Source of the DNA: Prostheceraeus crozeri
Lineage: Eukaryota > Platyhelminthes > Polycladida > Euryleptidae
Assembly (NCBI GenBank): GCA_907163375.1
Contig: CAJQUW010003044.1
Coordinates: 62,001 to 126,000 of the forward strand
Length of the DNA: 64,000 bases
Reading direction: 5' to 3'
Positions 38,441 to 51,100 of this stretch are shown here, piece by piece (position 1 is the stretch's first letter; each line of letters starts with the position of its first letter). The notes under the pieces were generated by a model. That model ran no database searches. It was not told where the DNA came from and saw nothing but the letters and a program-made list of their open reading frames with translations. A program made the position numbers and the translations under genes.

Positions 38441-40042
38441 GAATTGGAAAATCCTAATACGAGTCAATACTGTCGTTGGAGACAAGAGCTGGACATTTTC
38501 GATATGGAGGTACAATATCGACGTGGAATTGATCATGTCAACGCTGATGTTATGTCGCGTTTACCACAATGTCGACAATGTGAACTTAAACATGCGGACC
38601 CAAAGACAAACCTAAAGTGAGACACATTGCACATATAATCAGCGATGAATCATTCTGTAGAACTATCGTTCTACTAGAAGAGAATCTAAATCAATGTAGT
38701 GATAAAAACTTGGAGGAAGTAATTAAACTTTTGAAAGGTAAACGGATTGATGAAAGAGAACCAATGGAACTGCAAAGTTGTGGAGTGGAGGCAATTACCC
38801 TGTGGAAGAAGCGGTCACAATTACGATTCCGTGGTGGTTTGTTATATCTTCTGGATGGAAATGATAACTACAGATTGATAATTCCAGAAAATACCAGAAA
38901 AAAAACTCATAAAATCAACCCACGAAAGCTTTGCTCATATTGGTGTGAACAAGACATTGAAGCTACTTAGAGATAAGTATTATTCGTTTGAAATGGAATT
39001 GGATGTTAAACTCATAATAGGAAACTGTAGAAGTTGCCTGGTCAGAAAGAGTGCCCCAATCAAAAAGCATAGCGCAGAATCATTACAAGCAAGTTACCCT
39101 TTTCAAAAGATTTCCATAGATTTAACTGGACCATTACCAAGTGGTCGGCGTTGTGAAAGGTATATTTTGGGAATCATAGACAACCTTTCAAGATACGTGA
39201 CTTTGATACCGCTGAAAGAAGGTACGGCTATTGAAGTAGCTGACGCTCTTTATAAGAATTGGATCGCAGTTTTTGGAGTACCTGATACGATTCATTCAGA
39301 CAGGGGAACTTCATTTCCAAATAAAATTATATTTGAACTTTACGAAATTTTTGGAATCAAAAGAACAAAATCATCACCATACTATCCCCAGGTCAACTCT
39401 TTGATTGAGCGACTATTTCGGACTGTAAAAGATATGCTGTTTTCTACGTCCACCTCAAAGAAGAAAAATTGGACTGAGGTACTTCCAACTGTAGAAATGG
39501 CGCTAAGGTGCACTGAACATAGCCTTCTGAAGTTTACACCTTATGAAGTGGTATTTGGAAGAAAAATGACGACCCCTTGATGTGATAAAATTCAGGCAAA
39601 AAGCAGGAATTATACTCCATGCGAATACATAATTTCCATGCAGAATCATTTGAATAGCATTCATCAAAAGATCAGAGATTCTCAAATGCGGATGAAGCAA
39701 AAAGCGGATAATGTACGATGCCATCATATCGGAGATAAAGTTATGGCAAAAATCCTTCCTCGAGTCCGCGGAATAAATACAGCAAGGTATGACGGCCCAT
39801 ATGAAATAATAGGACAACGCGGTAAATGGTATTTTGTATTAAGACATTGTAAAACTTTAAAAATAATCGAGAGAAATTACTATCACTTAAAACGCTGCAT
39901 GATTGGACATTCCATTAATGACACTGACAATACGAGTATAGAATCGAGGTCTGCAGACAACGAGTATCGTCCCGGTGACAGACTAAGTGCAAGGTATCCT
40001 AAAAGGAATCGGAGTGAAACGGAACGTTATGGTTTCAATTAA
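38441..40042 (+). pseudogene. RNase H end, integrase and C-terminal region of gypsy pol, frameshifted
   Basis: Successive frames at 38432-38620, 38617-38970, 38945-39580 and 39638-40042 carry the end of RNase H, the integrase zinc region (HESF...H...CRSC) and a rve core with DLTGPLPSG, HSDRGTSF and LIERLF for the D,D,E residues. The pattern QVNS replaces the usual QGNG. A C-terminal domain follows (GDKVMAKILPRVRG, DGPYEIIGQRGKWYFV). At least three frame disruptions or stops separate the pieces. Non-functional in this copy. Confidence 0.85.
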
Positions 40043-40076
40043 TGTGTTTAATCTTTTATTTTTGGGAGGGGCGATA

Positions 40077-40298
40077 TGTTATGTTGTAGAGATATCTAAC
40101 AAGTTGTGTGTTGATATCTTGCCTGATTGACAGTCTATGACCTAGTGTTCCTCTTGACATAGCACTTCTTATATCTTAGATGTTGCTATACTAACTATGT
40201 TTGAATTTAAAAGACAGTGCATTACTTGTGATATGTCGCTGCTTATGATAATATATTGACGTTTGGTTGAATCTACCATGCCTTCTGGGGATGCAACA
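40077..40298 (+). repeat. 3' LTR of the gypsy element
   Basis: Begins TGTTATGTTGTAGAG right after the purine tract and ends GATGCAACA; near-identical to the 5' LTR. Intact here, so it shows the sequence before the mariner insertion. Confidence 0.92.
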
Positions 40299-41866
40299 CT
40301 TTCCTTTGTCTCTCAAAGCTCATGTTTCACTCTCGAAATCATCGGACTCGGATTTCTGCTCTTCTTCATTAGGTGATTTTTCTGCCCCCTAATCTATGAC
40401 CACATTGTTCAGAAACTAAATATGCCATGTTGTTTGGGCATACACGATCAAGAGGTATTCTCAAAATGTAATTTTATAAGGCAAAGTGAAGTTTTACTTC
40501 AATTCCACAACTATCGTTATTTTGATTTAACTAACATAATTCTTATAATTCAATTTGATAGGCCTACTTATGGGTGATTTCCCCCACATTTTCAAATATG
40601 TTTAAAATCCGCAGTCATTAATCAATCCTCTTAAAACTTTAAGGACACGTAAGTGAGAATATTTTCTACCCACACAACAAAATTAATACAAATCAGAAAA
40701 AAAGTTTGAAGTGTGGCGATGCCTGCAGCATGATCTGACTTCGTCTGACTTCATCGCCTGAGCAGAAAGCACTTGAGGTCAACAACGTCATTTTAGGACA
40801 ACTCGTGAAGTGATTATGTCCAGGCCATATCACTTGCAACAATATATTTAACTCAAAAAAGTGTGACAAGGTGGTGGTCGTGGGAAGATTTCAAATAGCA
40901 GTGGATGAGACGAAGATGGAGAGAGAACAATGTACACACGAATAGCAATAATACGTCGAACAGACGAAGTCAAATCAAGCTGCTGACATCGTTACTCTTC
41001 ACGCTATCGTCTCTAGTTCAAAAAGTACTTGTCGATTTGCATTAATTTTTGCAGTTGGGGCAGAAAATATGCACAAGTACGTCTACCTGGAATTTGGTGA
41101 AGATTGATTTATTTTTGCTGATTTTAGACAGTTTTGAAAACGTGGGAGAGATAACTCACAAATACCTTCAATTTATAATAAGCATTAGCAAATACCATAA
41201 TTGTTAGTCGAGGAAAAAATGTGGAAAAATGACTCTTCTATGAAAGGCAGTTATGAAACAATTTTCAAGATATTGCATATGCATACAGTCTCGATGGAAA
41301 CTAGATAACAGAAGATTATCATTAGATAAACATAATATTAATTTCAATTAATTTATTAATTTTTATTAATTCTTTTAATATCAATTAACAGAAGCAAGAA
41401 AAATGAAGAAATAATTTCCGAAGCAACATTTATTGTGCATACCAAATTAAGTTACGACTAGGAAATTGAGTCTCTAGTCGCGACTAGGCTGCGCATACGG
41501 GCCACCATGTGCGCCGTGTGTATGTGTATTGTGTATTGTGAACATGAAGCTACATGATGAAGAAATGAAGAATTATCATGGAACAACTGCTCGCTTCATT
41601 TTCCCACAATGACATTGATGAGGAGAACAGTTCCATTTTGAAAACTTCACCAATTTCAAACTGCATTGCCTGGAATTCATCTTGAAACAAACATTGTGTA
41701 TCATACTTCATTGAAGGCGTGTTGCAGGGAGTCATAACTAGATAAGTCCATGACCCTTTGTAACACGTAGCTGCCATTTGAACTTAAATTCAGTATCATC
41801 TTATCAATATGAAATAAGAACATTCCCTCCCTGACATTGTCAATAGCCCTATGTCTCATCCATAGA
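40299..41866. other. Intergenic DNA, no gene seen
   Basis: AT-rich. No reading frame with recognisable content; a GTCGCGACTAG-type motif near 41477 echoes 29,600. Confidence 0.55.
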
Positions 41867-43647
41867 CAGTGGCGGATCTCGAAATTTCCGGTGGCATTCA
41901 TATATGTAGCCCATAGTAAGTGAAATTTTCAGTTTAGACAATATCATTCACAGATATCGGATGGGCTGTTTATATTCCAATGCAAGAACGTCCTGGTATA
42001 ATCAAAACTCTATTAACACACAATGATCCCATTTCTCGTGTTTTGATTCGCACTATATCAGCGCCCTCTAAACTTCGCATGTAATGATATTTTTTCCTTT
42101 TCACTCCTTTTGAACACTTGTATTACATTTTAACTTCATCAACTTTGTACCTTTGTTGTACGTTAAATAAATAAATATTCATCAAATTTTCATATAATTA
42201 AGAAAGTAGATTCGAGCTCTGTGATATCAGTAGAATGAACATGAACTTTCAGGGTTTACATCGGTGCATATCTGACCGCATGTTTTAGAAAATGGGTTAT
42301 TATTAATTCATCTGTAGATGTACATTGTATATTTATAGACCTTACATTTTCTTGCAATGGGACCTCTGTATTACGTACTAAAAGCAAAGTAGCATAATAT
42401 TTCATGAAATGCTAGATTATAAGAAGATTACGTATGGAATCTTGTATTTCATTTTTCAGTAGAAAAATTTGTCTATTACCAATAGTGACCTGACATGATT
42501 AAAGCTTCAGTTTGAATTAAAGGTATGCATGCGTAAATTAGCATAATAAATAATTGGCTTTATTTGAAATTCATCTTCATTTTTTCTTCTATGGGAAGTG
42601 TCCGTCACTCGTTGGTAAGTTTTTCAAGAATTGATTTAATCTACATCAACGTCATTCCACAGAGAAGATCATCTAGATAAGCGTGCGTACTGAGACTTTA
42701 TGTTTGATAATATCTAACCAATCACCGTTGTGTTATGTAAGTGCATCACTATGTAATGTACATGTACCTACATATGCACATGATCAAAAACAAGAAAAAT
42801 AACACCGGTTTTTCAGTGTAGACAGATGTCGAAAGACTAAGAAGCTTTAAATTCCAATTATAGGATAAAAGGCGATTAAGCTAGCATGTAGAAAATTCGG
42901 AGTTCTAATGCACATGACCAAGGTCAAGTGGCTACATTAGGTCAAGTACTTACATTCCGTCAATGTAAGGGTTGGCTATAGTAATAGTAATGGTATATCA
43001 TTAATAGCCATGACAAGTCCCTTTGGTTTGTGAAAATATTCTTACGGTAAAGTATTATGGAAAAATCATGTCGATCTCAAAAATACGAGAGCTTATTTCC
43101 ATCAACGTTTACCAAAGTACGTAACTTTGGAATCTTCGCTTTTGCCAGAAATGAATTGCTTCGTAATTTTTACTGTTGAGATATTATCTGTAATGCCATG
43201 GTAATGTTTCAAAAGAAGGCAAATATTCAACCTGTTGAGAGTCATGCTTGATCTCGAGAATGTTTTAATATGCCTCAACAAAGAGACGGATCTTACTGGC
43301 GTGCAGGTGGTAATTGGAGTGGTCAAATATATTGATTGCTACCACCGTCGTGATTTCCGAACATATCCGCCTGGCCCCAGGTGATGTTTTCAAGATTTCT
43401 ACAACCATTTGCATGTTAGTGACTTTTTTTAAATGTTCTTTTTTTCACTTCATTGTACGTTTCCTTCGCACTATGAAACATTTTAAACTCCGTAAGAAGT
43501 ATGTTACCGTTGTTATCTCTTTCGCAAAATTCTTTTCTTAACATCAACCTCCATTATACATCATGGACAGTTTTAACTTTTCTCGGCATTGAATAACAGG
43601 AGGCCGCATCATTTTAAGTCCCTAAAGCCCCACCTTCCGCCACCGCT
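41867..43647. mobile_element. Possible old DNA transposon with CAG..GGCGGA termini
   Basis: The left end reads CAGTGGCGGATCTCG and the right end, in complement, CAGCGGTGGCGGAAGG, as in hAT-type CAGNGGCGG ends with a small insertion. No transposase frame and no 8-bp target duplication were found. Weakly supported. Confidence 0.25.
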
Positions 43648-46009
43648 GACGATTGATAGTCTCATGATAGAGCAAGCTTTCCAAAAAATATCACAGGATT
43701 TGGATTTTGTTTTGTGATATCAAATGATACTGAATCATCACTTTTAATTGCAAGGTAAATGCGCCAATTTTGTGGCAGCGCTTTGTGTGATTGTTCAATA
43801 TTTTGTGATGAACCCAGGATTGGGCGTCTCCATGCACAGCCAACATTTTTTATTCGTTCGTATATGGGCTCTCCTTCATTTCTTTCGAATTAAGTAAAGA
43901 AAATAAATGAATTAGTTGATAATAAATTATACAAACAAAAAGAATTATGGTATGATTCTGAGCTTTGAATGCATGCTCTCAGCTTTTGAATAAAGCTAGC
44001 ACTTTTCAAGAAAAAATCAAAGGCATTTTTAATGTGACTAGCATAGGGCGCATGACCAGATACGTGTATATTCTTATTGTCATGATAGGAACAAATGAAT
44101 TGGTAAACGATCACTACTAGAAATCGTTGATAGATATACTATCGGATGAGGAAGCTGAAATATGCCTATGTAAGAGCTGATTATCAACTAACAGTAAATA
44201 CGGCTTCCTTACTGACATTTAATTTGCTTTTTATGGTATTCAATTCACATAGATTAGATGAATTGAGATGAATGACCCTTACTTATGTCTTATGTGTAAG
44301 AGCTGTTACTCCGCAAACTACTACAGTAAGCAATGTAACTCAAAAACGCCAGGGCCTCTTAAAATTTGAATAAATATTCTTTCGAAATAACAATACATCT
44401 CTGTAATGATTTAAAATGAATACAGAGCAACTTGCGTTCACTGTGATTGCAACCTGCTTAGTTTTAGGTAAATCACAATAAGTCTTAATTTGTTGATAGC
44501 TTCAATTAGATGATAATAGGGTTTGAATTGAAAAATTACAGGTTTAAAACTGAACGTAACTGTTTTTAATGGAACACGTCATTTTTAATTTGATCGTGAA
44601 CATTTCTTGCTCGAATAAGAACACAAATGCATGTTCAGTTCATATAGATATGATCCCACTGCTTATGTGAGATTTTTTCAATTTCAGCTATATTTGATTT
44701 TTAATCCATAGCAAAAATAATACTATCGCTTAAAGCACGCTCTACTAAAGTATCGTAAGAGAAAGTCAAAAGAGTCAACAAAGTCTCCTCTTTACTCGGC
44801 GTTGCCCACCATGGTGCTTAAATGAGATCATCCATAAGCGATTTATCGCATTTCATTGGAATCTGATCATTTCCTGCCATTTCCACTTAACACTGAAGTC
44901 ATAAGGTTGGCAACCTTCCATTTAGTTTTTCTTTCCTAATAATACAAAATATATGGAAAATGTTTATGCATCACATTCGACTGTAAAACAGACTGAATAA
45001 ATATTGTACGTGCAGTGGATTATTATCATGAAAGAGGCTGGCAGTCCCTGACAACACATTCATAAAAGGAAAAAACACGGCTACTAAGCAAAGTATGGCC
45101 CTACCTGTTGATAATATCTTGATGATTTCATGATCGGTGGTAGATTCGGTTTTTATCTCCAGTTCACTAATGCTGCTCGTGATGTGTCCTTCTTCTCGCT
45201 TGATAACTCCAGAAAAAGCCATCAGTGTTACGTAAGAGAAATAATGGTTTCCTTTATTGACTAGCTATTCATGATGTTAAACAGTCACCGTTTACCTTTA
45301 ATGGCATTAGCTTTTGGTCTCACAACTCCTGAAGCATCCCATCGAATATTCTAATATTTGACTCATGGAAATCGAATGGTCTTCTTTGTCCTTGATTTCC
45401 ATGGCAAGATGAACTTTCATAGAAATATCGGCATGGTATCCTAGATATGTAACATCTGGGTAGGAAACAAAGATTTCCTTGTGCCATTGCAGGCTGAAAT
45501 GATCAAAACTTTACAACAAGATTGTATTCTGCGAGAGGTTTATTTCTTTTCTATCTATGAACAAGCTCCAATTCATCTGCAATAAACCGAATAATGCATT
45601 CACTTTGAAAACAAATTTCGATAATCTGGTATCAATTTGGATATTACTACGTTGCATGTCTGGTTTGAAACGAGCAGAAATAGAGAATCCAGTATCGAAC
45701 TTCAAAGTAAAGTCCTTGAAAAGATTTTAGGAAGAAGGCCCCTGGATTGACAAACTTTGCCTCCCCCATAGCGGGTGTTCTGAATAGCTAAACAATGGAA
45801 TAACCATTATGCACCACCTAACATTATGCATCAGCTTAAATTTGTTTCTTTAACATCGGTCTCCCATGGAGCATTAAATTGTCACAATGCTTCAGTATAT
45901 AATTTCAATACTCTTTTTTGACTGAAAGTCCAGGAATTCTGCGACATCTTCATCATGTTTTAATTGACAAAATACAACTTGTTTGTTTGATCCTTGATCA
46001 ATGCATTAC
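43648..46009. other. Intergenic DNA, no gene seen
   Basis: No coding frame recognised; short open frames have no conserved features. Confidence 0.55.
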
Positions 46010-47680
46010 CTAACAAATGCAGTGATTCATGATTTTGAATACTTCCGCGAGGTCCATTATACACGTCGACGACATTGGAGGGATGGTAGATTTAAATGTC
46101 TTAGTCGTTCTTCGCATGGAATGGAAGTAAAGACATAAATATTCCGAGTCAAGCGCCGTTGCACACGTTCGATCAGAACAATGTCTTTGGATATGGGTTC
46201 CAAACTGGAACGGCATATTCTAGGTGTGGCCGAACTAGAGAGGTGTAAAGCTTCATAAGAACGACAGGGTCTCTTGACATGAATGTGCGCAGGATGGCAG
46301 AAAAAGCGTTGTTGACTTTTTTTGACACAAAGGATGGTGTGCCGTGAGAGTTTGAGATCTTTCGAGATGTGGATTCCAAGGTATTTCACGCATTCAGATC
46401 GCTGGATTGTGTCTCATTCCATCTTGTAGTGAGAGCCAGGATTGCGATGTCCAAATGAGATAATTGAACATTTCTCTGGATTCAAATGCAGTTGCCATTC
46501 CCTTGACCAGATGGCCACCGCGTTAAAATCAGATTGCAGTAGCTGGGCAGATTTTCCCGGATCAGCGCGCTTAATTTCACTGTACATTTTGATGTCATCT
46601 GCGTAGTTAAGGACGGTGGAATTCACTGCTGTGTCATCGATGTCATTGAAGAAGTCGACAAAAAGATATGGTCTGATAACTGAACCTTGTGGGACGCCAG
46701 AAATCATAGCATATGGCGATGAGTGTATCCCGTCAACAACAACACTCCGATCTATCACTTAGAAAGTTCTTGAGAAAAGAGAGAAGATTACCTCTTATAC
46801 CTAAAGAGGACAGTCTAGAAATCAGTCAAACATGAGGAACAGAGTTGAAAGTTTTTTCAAAGTCAAGGTAAATTACATCACCCCATCAACAAAAGAAGTG
46901 ATGTCTTCTAGAAACTCTAAAAGTTGGTGTGTAGATGATGAGCATGAACGAAAACCAAATTGAGTGTTCTTGATGATGTTATGTCTGCCTCAGAAATTCC
47001 AAAGACAATCATGAACAACACACTCCATTAGTTTGGAAGCGGTAGGGACGATAATTCTTTGCATTCTTACAAATGCCTTTTTTATAAATCGGGGTTACAA
47101 GTGTATGCCTCCAGATTTGAGGAATATTCCCTAAAGCAAAAAATATTTTAAAGAGACGGGAAAGTTGAAGCAGAAAAATTGAAGCACCTTCTTTAAAACA
47201 GATATATTGAAGGCCATCTGGTCCGGGGTCGGAGAAGTTCTTTTTACGAGTTAAGTGAGAGAGAATTTTGTCAGGATGGAAAATTACTGATCAGAGGCAA
47301 TGGTAACTACTTGATGTAGTAGAAGGGATAGGGAAAGTTTCAGTTGTGAAAGCAGATTGGTAAAAGGTTCCCAAGATTTGAGACATGGGTTTGGAATCGT
47401 ATGTCATCTGGCTTGTAAAAGGGTCCATAAGGGGCCAATGGTGCCTCGAGTCTTTTGCTTGGACTTAACATAATTCCAGCAATTCTTGGGATTACCACTA
47501 CTACCCAAAGAGGATTCAAACGTGGGCACTGCTCTTACGAATGGCTTGCTTTAGCATATCGGAGAAATGGTTGCGTAATTCACGAGCATCCATCAGCTCG
47601 AGTCTCCAAATAGATGTGCTCTGCTCTTCTGCGTTGAGTTTTAATAGTACGAATATCACTAGTTTTCTATAGTGGTCTAT
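46010..47680 (-). pseudogene. Degenerate non-LTR (LINE) reverse transcriptase
   Basis: Minus-strand pieces at 46414-46758 and 46057-46389 contain GVPQGSVIRPYLFVDFFND, NYADDIKMY and YLGIHISKDL, the reverse transcriptase motifs of Jockey/CR1-like LINEs. Upstream (47516-47680) pieces have LINE-like content too. Many stops and frameshifts. No 3' tail or target duplication seen. Element B interrupts or abuts its 5' side. Confidence 0.75.
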
Positions 47681-47747
47681 TATTGTGACGAAACCTTTTG
47701 AGCGGGCCGCAGATACCAATGTTTCTCTAATGGCTGAATGGAACGAT

Positions 47748-48730
47748 AGTAGTAAGGAATCCTCCCAACTGCGCACAGCGCCCCCCCCCCTCTGGAGCGC
47801 GAGTTGGGTTGGTGTGGTTCTGGGTCGACCGGCCGGGCGTGTGTTGGTCGACCGTCGTGGTTGTTCTTGGGCGGCGGTCTTTGTTTTTGGTGTGTAGGAT
47901 TGGTTGTAGGGTTATTTTGTGTTTAGATTTGGTTTTCTGATGAAATTCTGGGTCGACATGTTGTGTTTCTTGGGTGTAGGTGTGGTTTAGGTGTGTTTTT
48001 GAGTGAGAAACTGGCTGTAGCAGCGAAACGAAGCCTCGTACTTGAAAATGGACGCCGGATTTGGACTTTTTGGCCAATTTTGGGTCTAGGAGAGTTGTTT
48101 CCAGCATCATAAGGCTAAAAACGAAGAACTTCGGCTCCCCTCGGCAACGATCTTCCAACTTTGGTTCTAGAAATGGTAGAGTCGTGCGATAGCTCGTTTG
48201 AAAGTTTAGAGTGCTACAAATTGATTGGAAAGCACAGTTTGGTCCTATCTTCCTTGGCTGAGGCTTGGGAGTGACATTGAGACTTCTGGTCATGTTAGAG
48301 CGCCGTCAGAGGGTATTTGAGTGAGAAAGTGTCTGTAGAGGCCAAACGAAGACTCGTACTTGAAAATGGACGGCGGATTTGGACTTTTTGGCCAATTTTC
48401 GGTATAGGAGAGTTGTTTCCAAAGTCGTAGCCCAAAAGAACGAAGAACTTCGATCCCCCCGCTCGGCAGCGTTCTTTCAACTTTGGTTCTAGAGATCGTA
48501 GAAAGTCGTGCAATAGCTCGTTTGAAAGCTAAGAGTGCCACAAATTCATTGGAAAGCACAGTTTGGCCCTATCTTCCTTTGCTGAGGCTTGAGAGTGACA
48601 TTGAGACTTTTGGTCATGTTAGAGAGCCGTCAGAGGTTGAGTTTTGTGTTTTTGGCTCCAACGGGCGAACGAAGCATCGGACGAGAAAACTGAGACCAGA
48701 TTTGGATTCAGCGTCAAATTTTGGATAACC
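47748..48730. repeat. Left terminal repeat region of element B with tandem units
   Basis: The outer 130 bp is GC-rich (C10 run at 47782). Two ~319-bp units start at about 48001 and 48319 (GAGTGAGAAA...), with a partial third after 48620. They share TAGCTCGTTTGAAAG with the A repeats. Inner boundary cannot be set because the right end is missing. Open frames across these units are repeat artefacts. Confidence 0.75.
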
Positions 48731-48770
48731 AATGTCTAACCTTCCTCTTATCGATTGCATATTCACAGGA

Positions 48771-48778
48771 TATATAAG
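48771..48778 (+). promoter_or_regulatory. TATA box of the element B early region
   Basis: TATATAAG, about 50 bp before a CAG|GTAAGT donor. It matches in layout the minus-strand box at 23691-23697 in element A. Confidence 0.65.
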
Positions 48779-48825
48779 TGCGAGTTCGGGAGAGGAATCT
48801 CACTAAGTTGAGAAAGTGAGTACAG

Positions 48826-49444
48826 GTAAGTCGTTTCTCTTGAGGTCCGATATTGGACTTCTGACTTTTCATTGCTGATATCAGCTAAGGAGTCAGACTT
48901 ATAAGTTAGTCAGTATAGCATGACTGACCATTTGATGATAGTAGGCCGAAATCTTCAAACGGCTATAACTTTGCTTCTAGAAGTCCTTTAGACTTGATTC
49001 AAAAAACGTTTGACAGCTCATGATGTGCTGTAGGTAACAAACTACTTATAAACGTTTTATGAGTAGTACTAAAATACTGAAAAATTTAAATTCGTATTTA
49101 ATGATGATGATTTCAGTTTTTGAATAATAAGCAGTCGTTTATGAGTCTCTGCGACTTGGGACGTTTCCTCTTGTAAATAACTCCACCGGTTTTCATGTCA
49201 AAATCGGGCCCGAATAACATTCAACACAGTGACATGACGCACGCTCTGTTAGCCCGAGGTTGGATTTGTGGGTCGAGGCCTTGGAGCTGGGATAACATCC
49301 CCTCTGAGTAATGCCTGTAGCGGATTCAAGAGCCTAACGCCTAGACGACTGCTATCAAATGTTTTTGGACTTAGTCTTTCAATGCATATCAGCAAGTAGT
49401 ATCCTATAAGCACTTGCTATCAAATTTTTACTCTATCTTTACAG
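48826..49444 (+). other. 5'-UTR intron of the element B coiled-coil gene
   Basis: GTAAGT donor at 48826 and CTATCTTTACAG ending at 49444, 10 nt before the ATG at 49455. Equivalent to the intron 23087-23648 in A. It contains AT-rich sequence and a GC-rich folded-looking part around 49195-49345; nothing coding seen. Confidence 0.65.
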
Positions 49445-49454
49445 AATCGTCACT

Positions 49455-50601
49455 ATGACTAAAATGATAAATGCGCGTATGCTCATCGGCAAGTGTAGCC
49501 TTGGCCGTATTGCCAGAGGCAGCGAGTTAAAGAAAGACATCAATGAGGGGACGGTGGGCGAGCATGTGAGGAAAGTGTTGCTGAGGGTGTGTGTGCATCA
49601 TAAGGTAGTATGTAAGGATGGGAGTGATGTGGAGTTCATTAGGAACCATAGCCAGTGCCCTAGTGGCAATATTAGTATGCAGGGGTTTAAGTCGTGGTTT
49701 GAGGGAGTTTTGTTAGATATGGAAGAGGTAAGAGTGGCAGTGGCGACGATTGAGGGTGCGGTGGGGAAGAAAGGTGTTACCAAGGCGACTGATGAGGGTT
49801 TGAGTGAGGAAGAAGTGGAGTTGAAAGGGGACATCAAGAAGCCTGATGTTGATGTTGATTTGGATGACGTGTTGGAGGAATTGTTTGGGAACATTGGTGA
49901 TCTTGAAGAGAAGGGGAAGGATGAGGGAAAGGAAGTGGGTAAGCCGTTGGCGGCATCATCACTTCGGAGGGAGGAAAGGAAAACGAGGGATGAATATGTA
50001 AGGATGAAGGATCGATTGAGGGCGGTTGAGGAGAAGAATAAAGTACTAGTGGTGCGGAATGAGAAGTTGACTGCGAAGGCTGAAGGGTATAAGGTGACGA
50101 CAGAAGAGTTGGAAAGTATGAGGCAGAAGGAGAAAGAGTGGATGGTGGAAAGGAGTGAGCTGATGAAGAAAGCAAGTTTGGTGAGCAATCTGCAGGCGAA
50201 TTTGTGAGAAAGGATGATGAAATGGATCGGATGCGAAGCGTGGTGAAGGAGACAGGGAAAGTGAAGGGTGTGAACAAGAGGTTGGTGGCTGCACTAGAGC
50301 GATTGCATGAGCGTGAGAAGTGTAGAAAAAGAAGAGTGTATGAAGTCCATCTTCCCCTCTTCGAAAATAATGTGTGCGACGCCCCAACAATCACAAGTGA
50401 CCGCAATCAGACGCAGCAATGCTACGAGGGCGACGGAGTCCGATGTCAGCACATGAACATGGACATTACCGGCGAGCTTGAGGACTTCGTCGTCCGAAAA
50501 GTCCGGAAGAAAGTTCCCAGTAAGTTACTTCAACATGATCATTTCCCTACCGCATCTAATCTCCTATTCTTTTTCTTTCAGAGTTTTTACATCACCAGTA
50601 G
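49455..50601 (+). pseudogene. Early coiled-coil protein, element B, spliced and frameshifted once
   Basis: Frame 1 (from ATG 49455) has an N-terminal Cys/His region (VCVHHKVVCKD, HSQCPSG), then an acidic part and a long Lys/Glu-rich coiled coil. It ends at 50207; the sequence continues in another frame from about 50204, so one frameshift is present. Coding then runs to 50519, where GTAAGT begins a 62-nt intron (50520-50581, acceptor TTTCTTTCAG), and stops at TAG 50599-50601. It matches the minus-strand gene 21889-23067. Function unknown. Confidence 0.6.
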
Positions 50602-50632
50602 GATCGCTTTTGATCCCGAGAACGCCCCAAAC

Positions 50633-50648
50633 GGCTCTTTTAAAAGCC
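50633..50648 (+). promoter_or_regulatory. Histone-mRNA-type 3' stem-loop B1
   Basis: GGCUCU-UUUA-AAAGCC followed by ACAC, then the predicted cleavage site 4 nt past the stem. One C.A mismatch in the stem; loop UUUA fits the histone consensus. Confidence 0.75.
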
Positions 50649-50652
50649 ACAC

Positions 50653-50720
50653 GGAGCAAGAGTGATAGTACCTCCTCGTGGTTTGCTCTGGACAGACTTC
50701 TGTCTGACTGAATCTATCAC
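50653..50720 (+). ncRNA. HDV-like self-cleaving ribozyme B1
   Basis: 68 nt, cleavage before G50653. P1 GGAGCAA/UUGCUCU, P2 GUGAUAG/CUAUCAC, P3 ACC/GGU with loop UCCUCGU, P1.1 CC/GG, P4 CAGAC-UUCU-GUCUG, J4/2 ACUGAAU. Compared with A1 and B2, P1 (G-C to A-U), P2 (A-U to G-C) and P4 (U-A to A-U) carry paired changes that keep the helices. It lies in the 3' UTR of the coiled-coil gene. Confidence 0.88.
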
Positions 50721-50726
50721 ATAATT

Positions 50727-50750
50727 AGAAAGACTGAGTCATGTCTTTCT
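50727..50750 (+). other. Hairpin downstream of ribozyme B1
   Basis: AGAAAGAC pairs with GTCTTTCT around an 8-base loop. Different sequence but same position as the AAGTTGA/TCAACTT hairpin downstream of the other ribozymes. Confidence 0.5.
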
Positions 50751-50760
50751 ATAAGAGGGG

Positions 50761-50767
50761 TATTAAA
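50761..50767 (+). promoter_or_regulatory. TATA-like box of early gene 2, element B
   Basis: TATTAAA preceded by GAGGGG, 38 bp before ATG 50805; the flanks (GGGGTAT..AAACCA.TGCCTCTC) match the element A promoter at 21616-21636. Confidence 0.55.
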
Positions 50768-50804
50768 CCATTGCCTCTCTTTCATTTTCATTCCATGCTC
50801 CATC

Positions 50805-51071
50805 ATGAAAACACCTAAGACGACAGTCAGCTCTCCTGACAAGCCTCGGCTTCGACCGAGAAAATTATTTATTGAGTTTCTAGAGATGGAAGAGCGAGAG
50901 CGAGTCTATAACAATCTTGCTCGAATTGGCTCATCAACAACTGACGATGATGCCAATTCAACAGGGTGGGGGTATATACCGCTCTCTAACAGTCAGCTTA
51001 TATTAGAGGAGGTCGATGCCGCTGACATAGAGAGATTACAAGTCTCTCTCAGCGAAATCGGCCAAACCTAA
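50805..51071 (+). CDS. Small early protein (early gene 2), element B
   Basis: 88 residues, intact, homologous to 21326-21592 with LRPRKLFIEFLEMEERERVYNNLARIG, YIPL and a LSEIG end. Charged and helical with no recognised family. The transcript has a TATA-like box upstream and the second histone-type stem-loop plus ribozyme (B2) downstream. Conservation of the frame in two diverged elements argues it is expressed and selected. Confidence 0.7.
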   Translation: MKTPKTTVSSPDKPRLRPRKLFIEFLEMEERERVYNNLARIGSSTTDDDANSTGWGYIPLSNSQLILEEVDAADIERLQVSLSEIGQT

Positions 51072-51100
51072 GTCTATTCATTTCCCGAGAACGAACCAAC

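Larger units (their letters stand above)
30016..40298 (+). mobile_element. Ty3/gypsy LTR retrotransposon with two nested insertions
   Basis: LTRs of about 222-225 bp begin TGYTATGTTGTAGAG and end GATGCAACA. The 3' LTR is preceded by the purine tract GGGAGGGGCGATA. Flanks TTTTC and CTTTC agree at 4 of 5 positions and may be a decayed 5-bp target duplication. Gene order gag, protease, RT-RNase H, integrase is that of Ty3/gypsy. The 5' LTR is split by a mariner-type element and pol by another DNA transposon. Without them the element would be about 5.5 kb. The LTRs differ at only a handful of positions, but the genes carry several stops and frameshifts. Confidence 0.92.

Noticed and set aside
41867..43647. 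Confident hAT transposon call
   Set aside because: Only the outer CAG..GGCGGA bases agree; no 8-bp duplication and no transposase, so listed at low confidence only.
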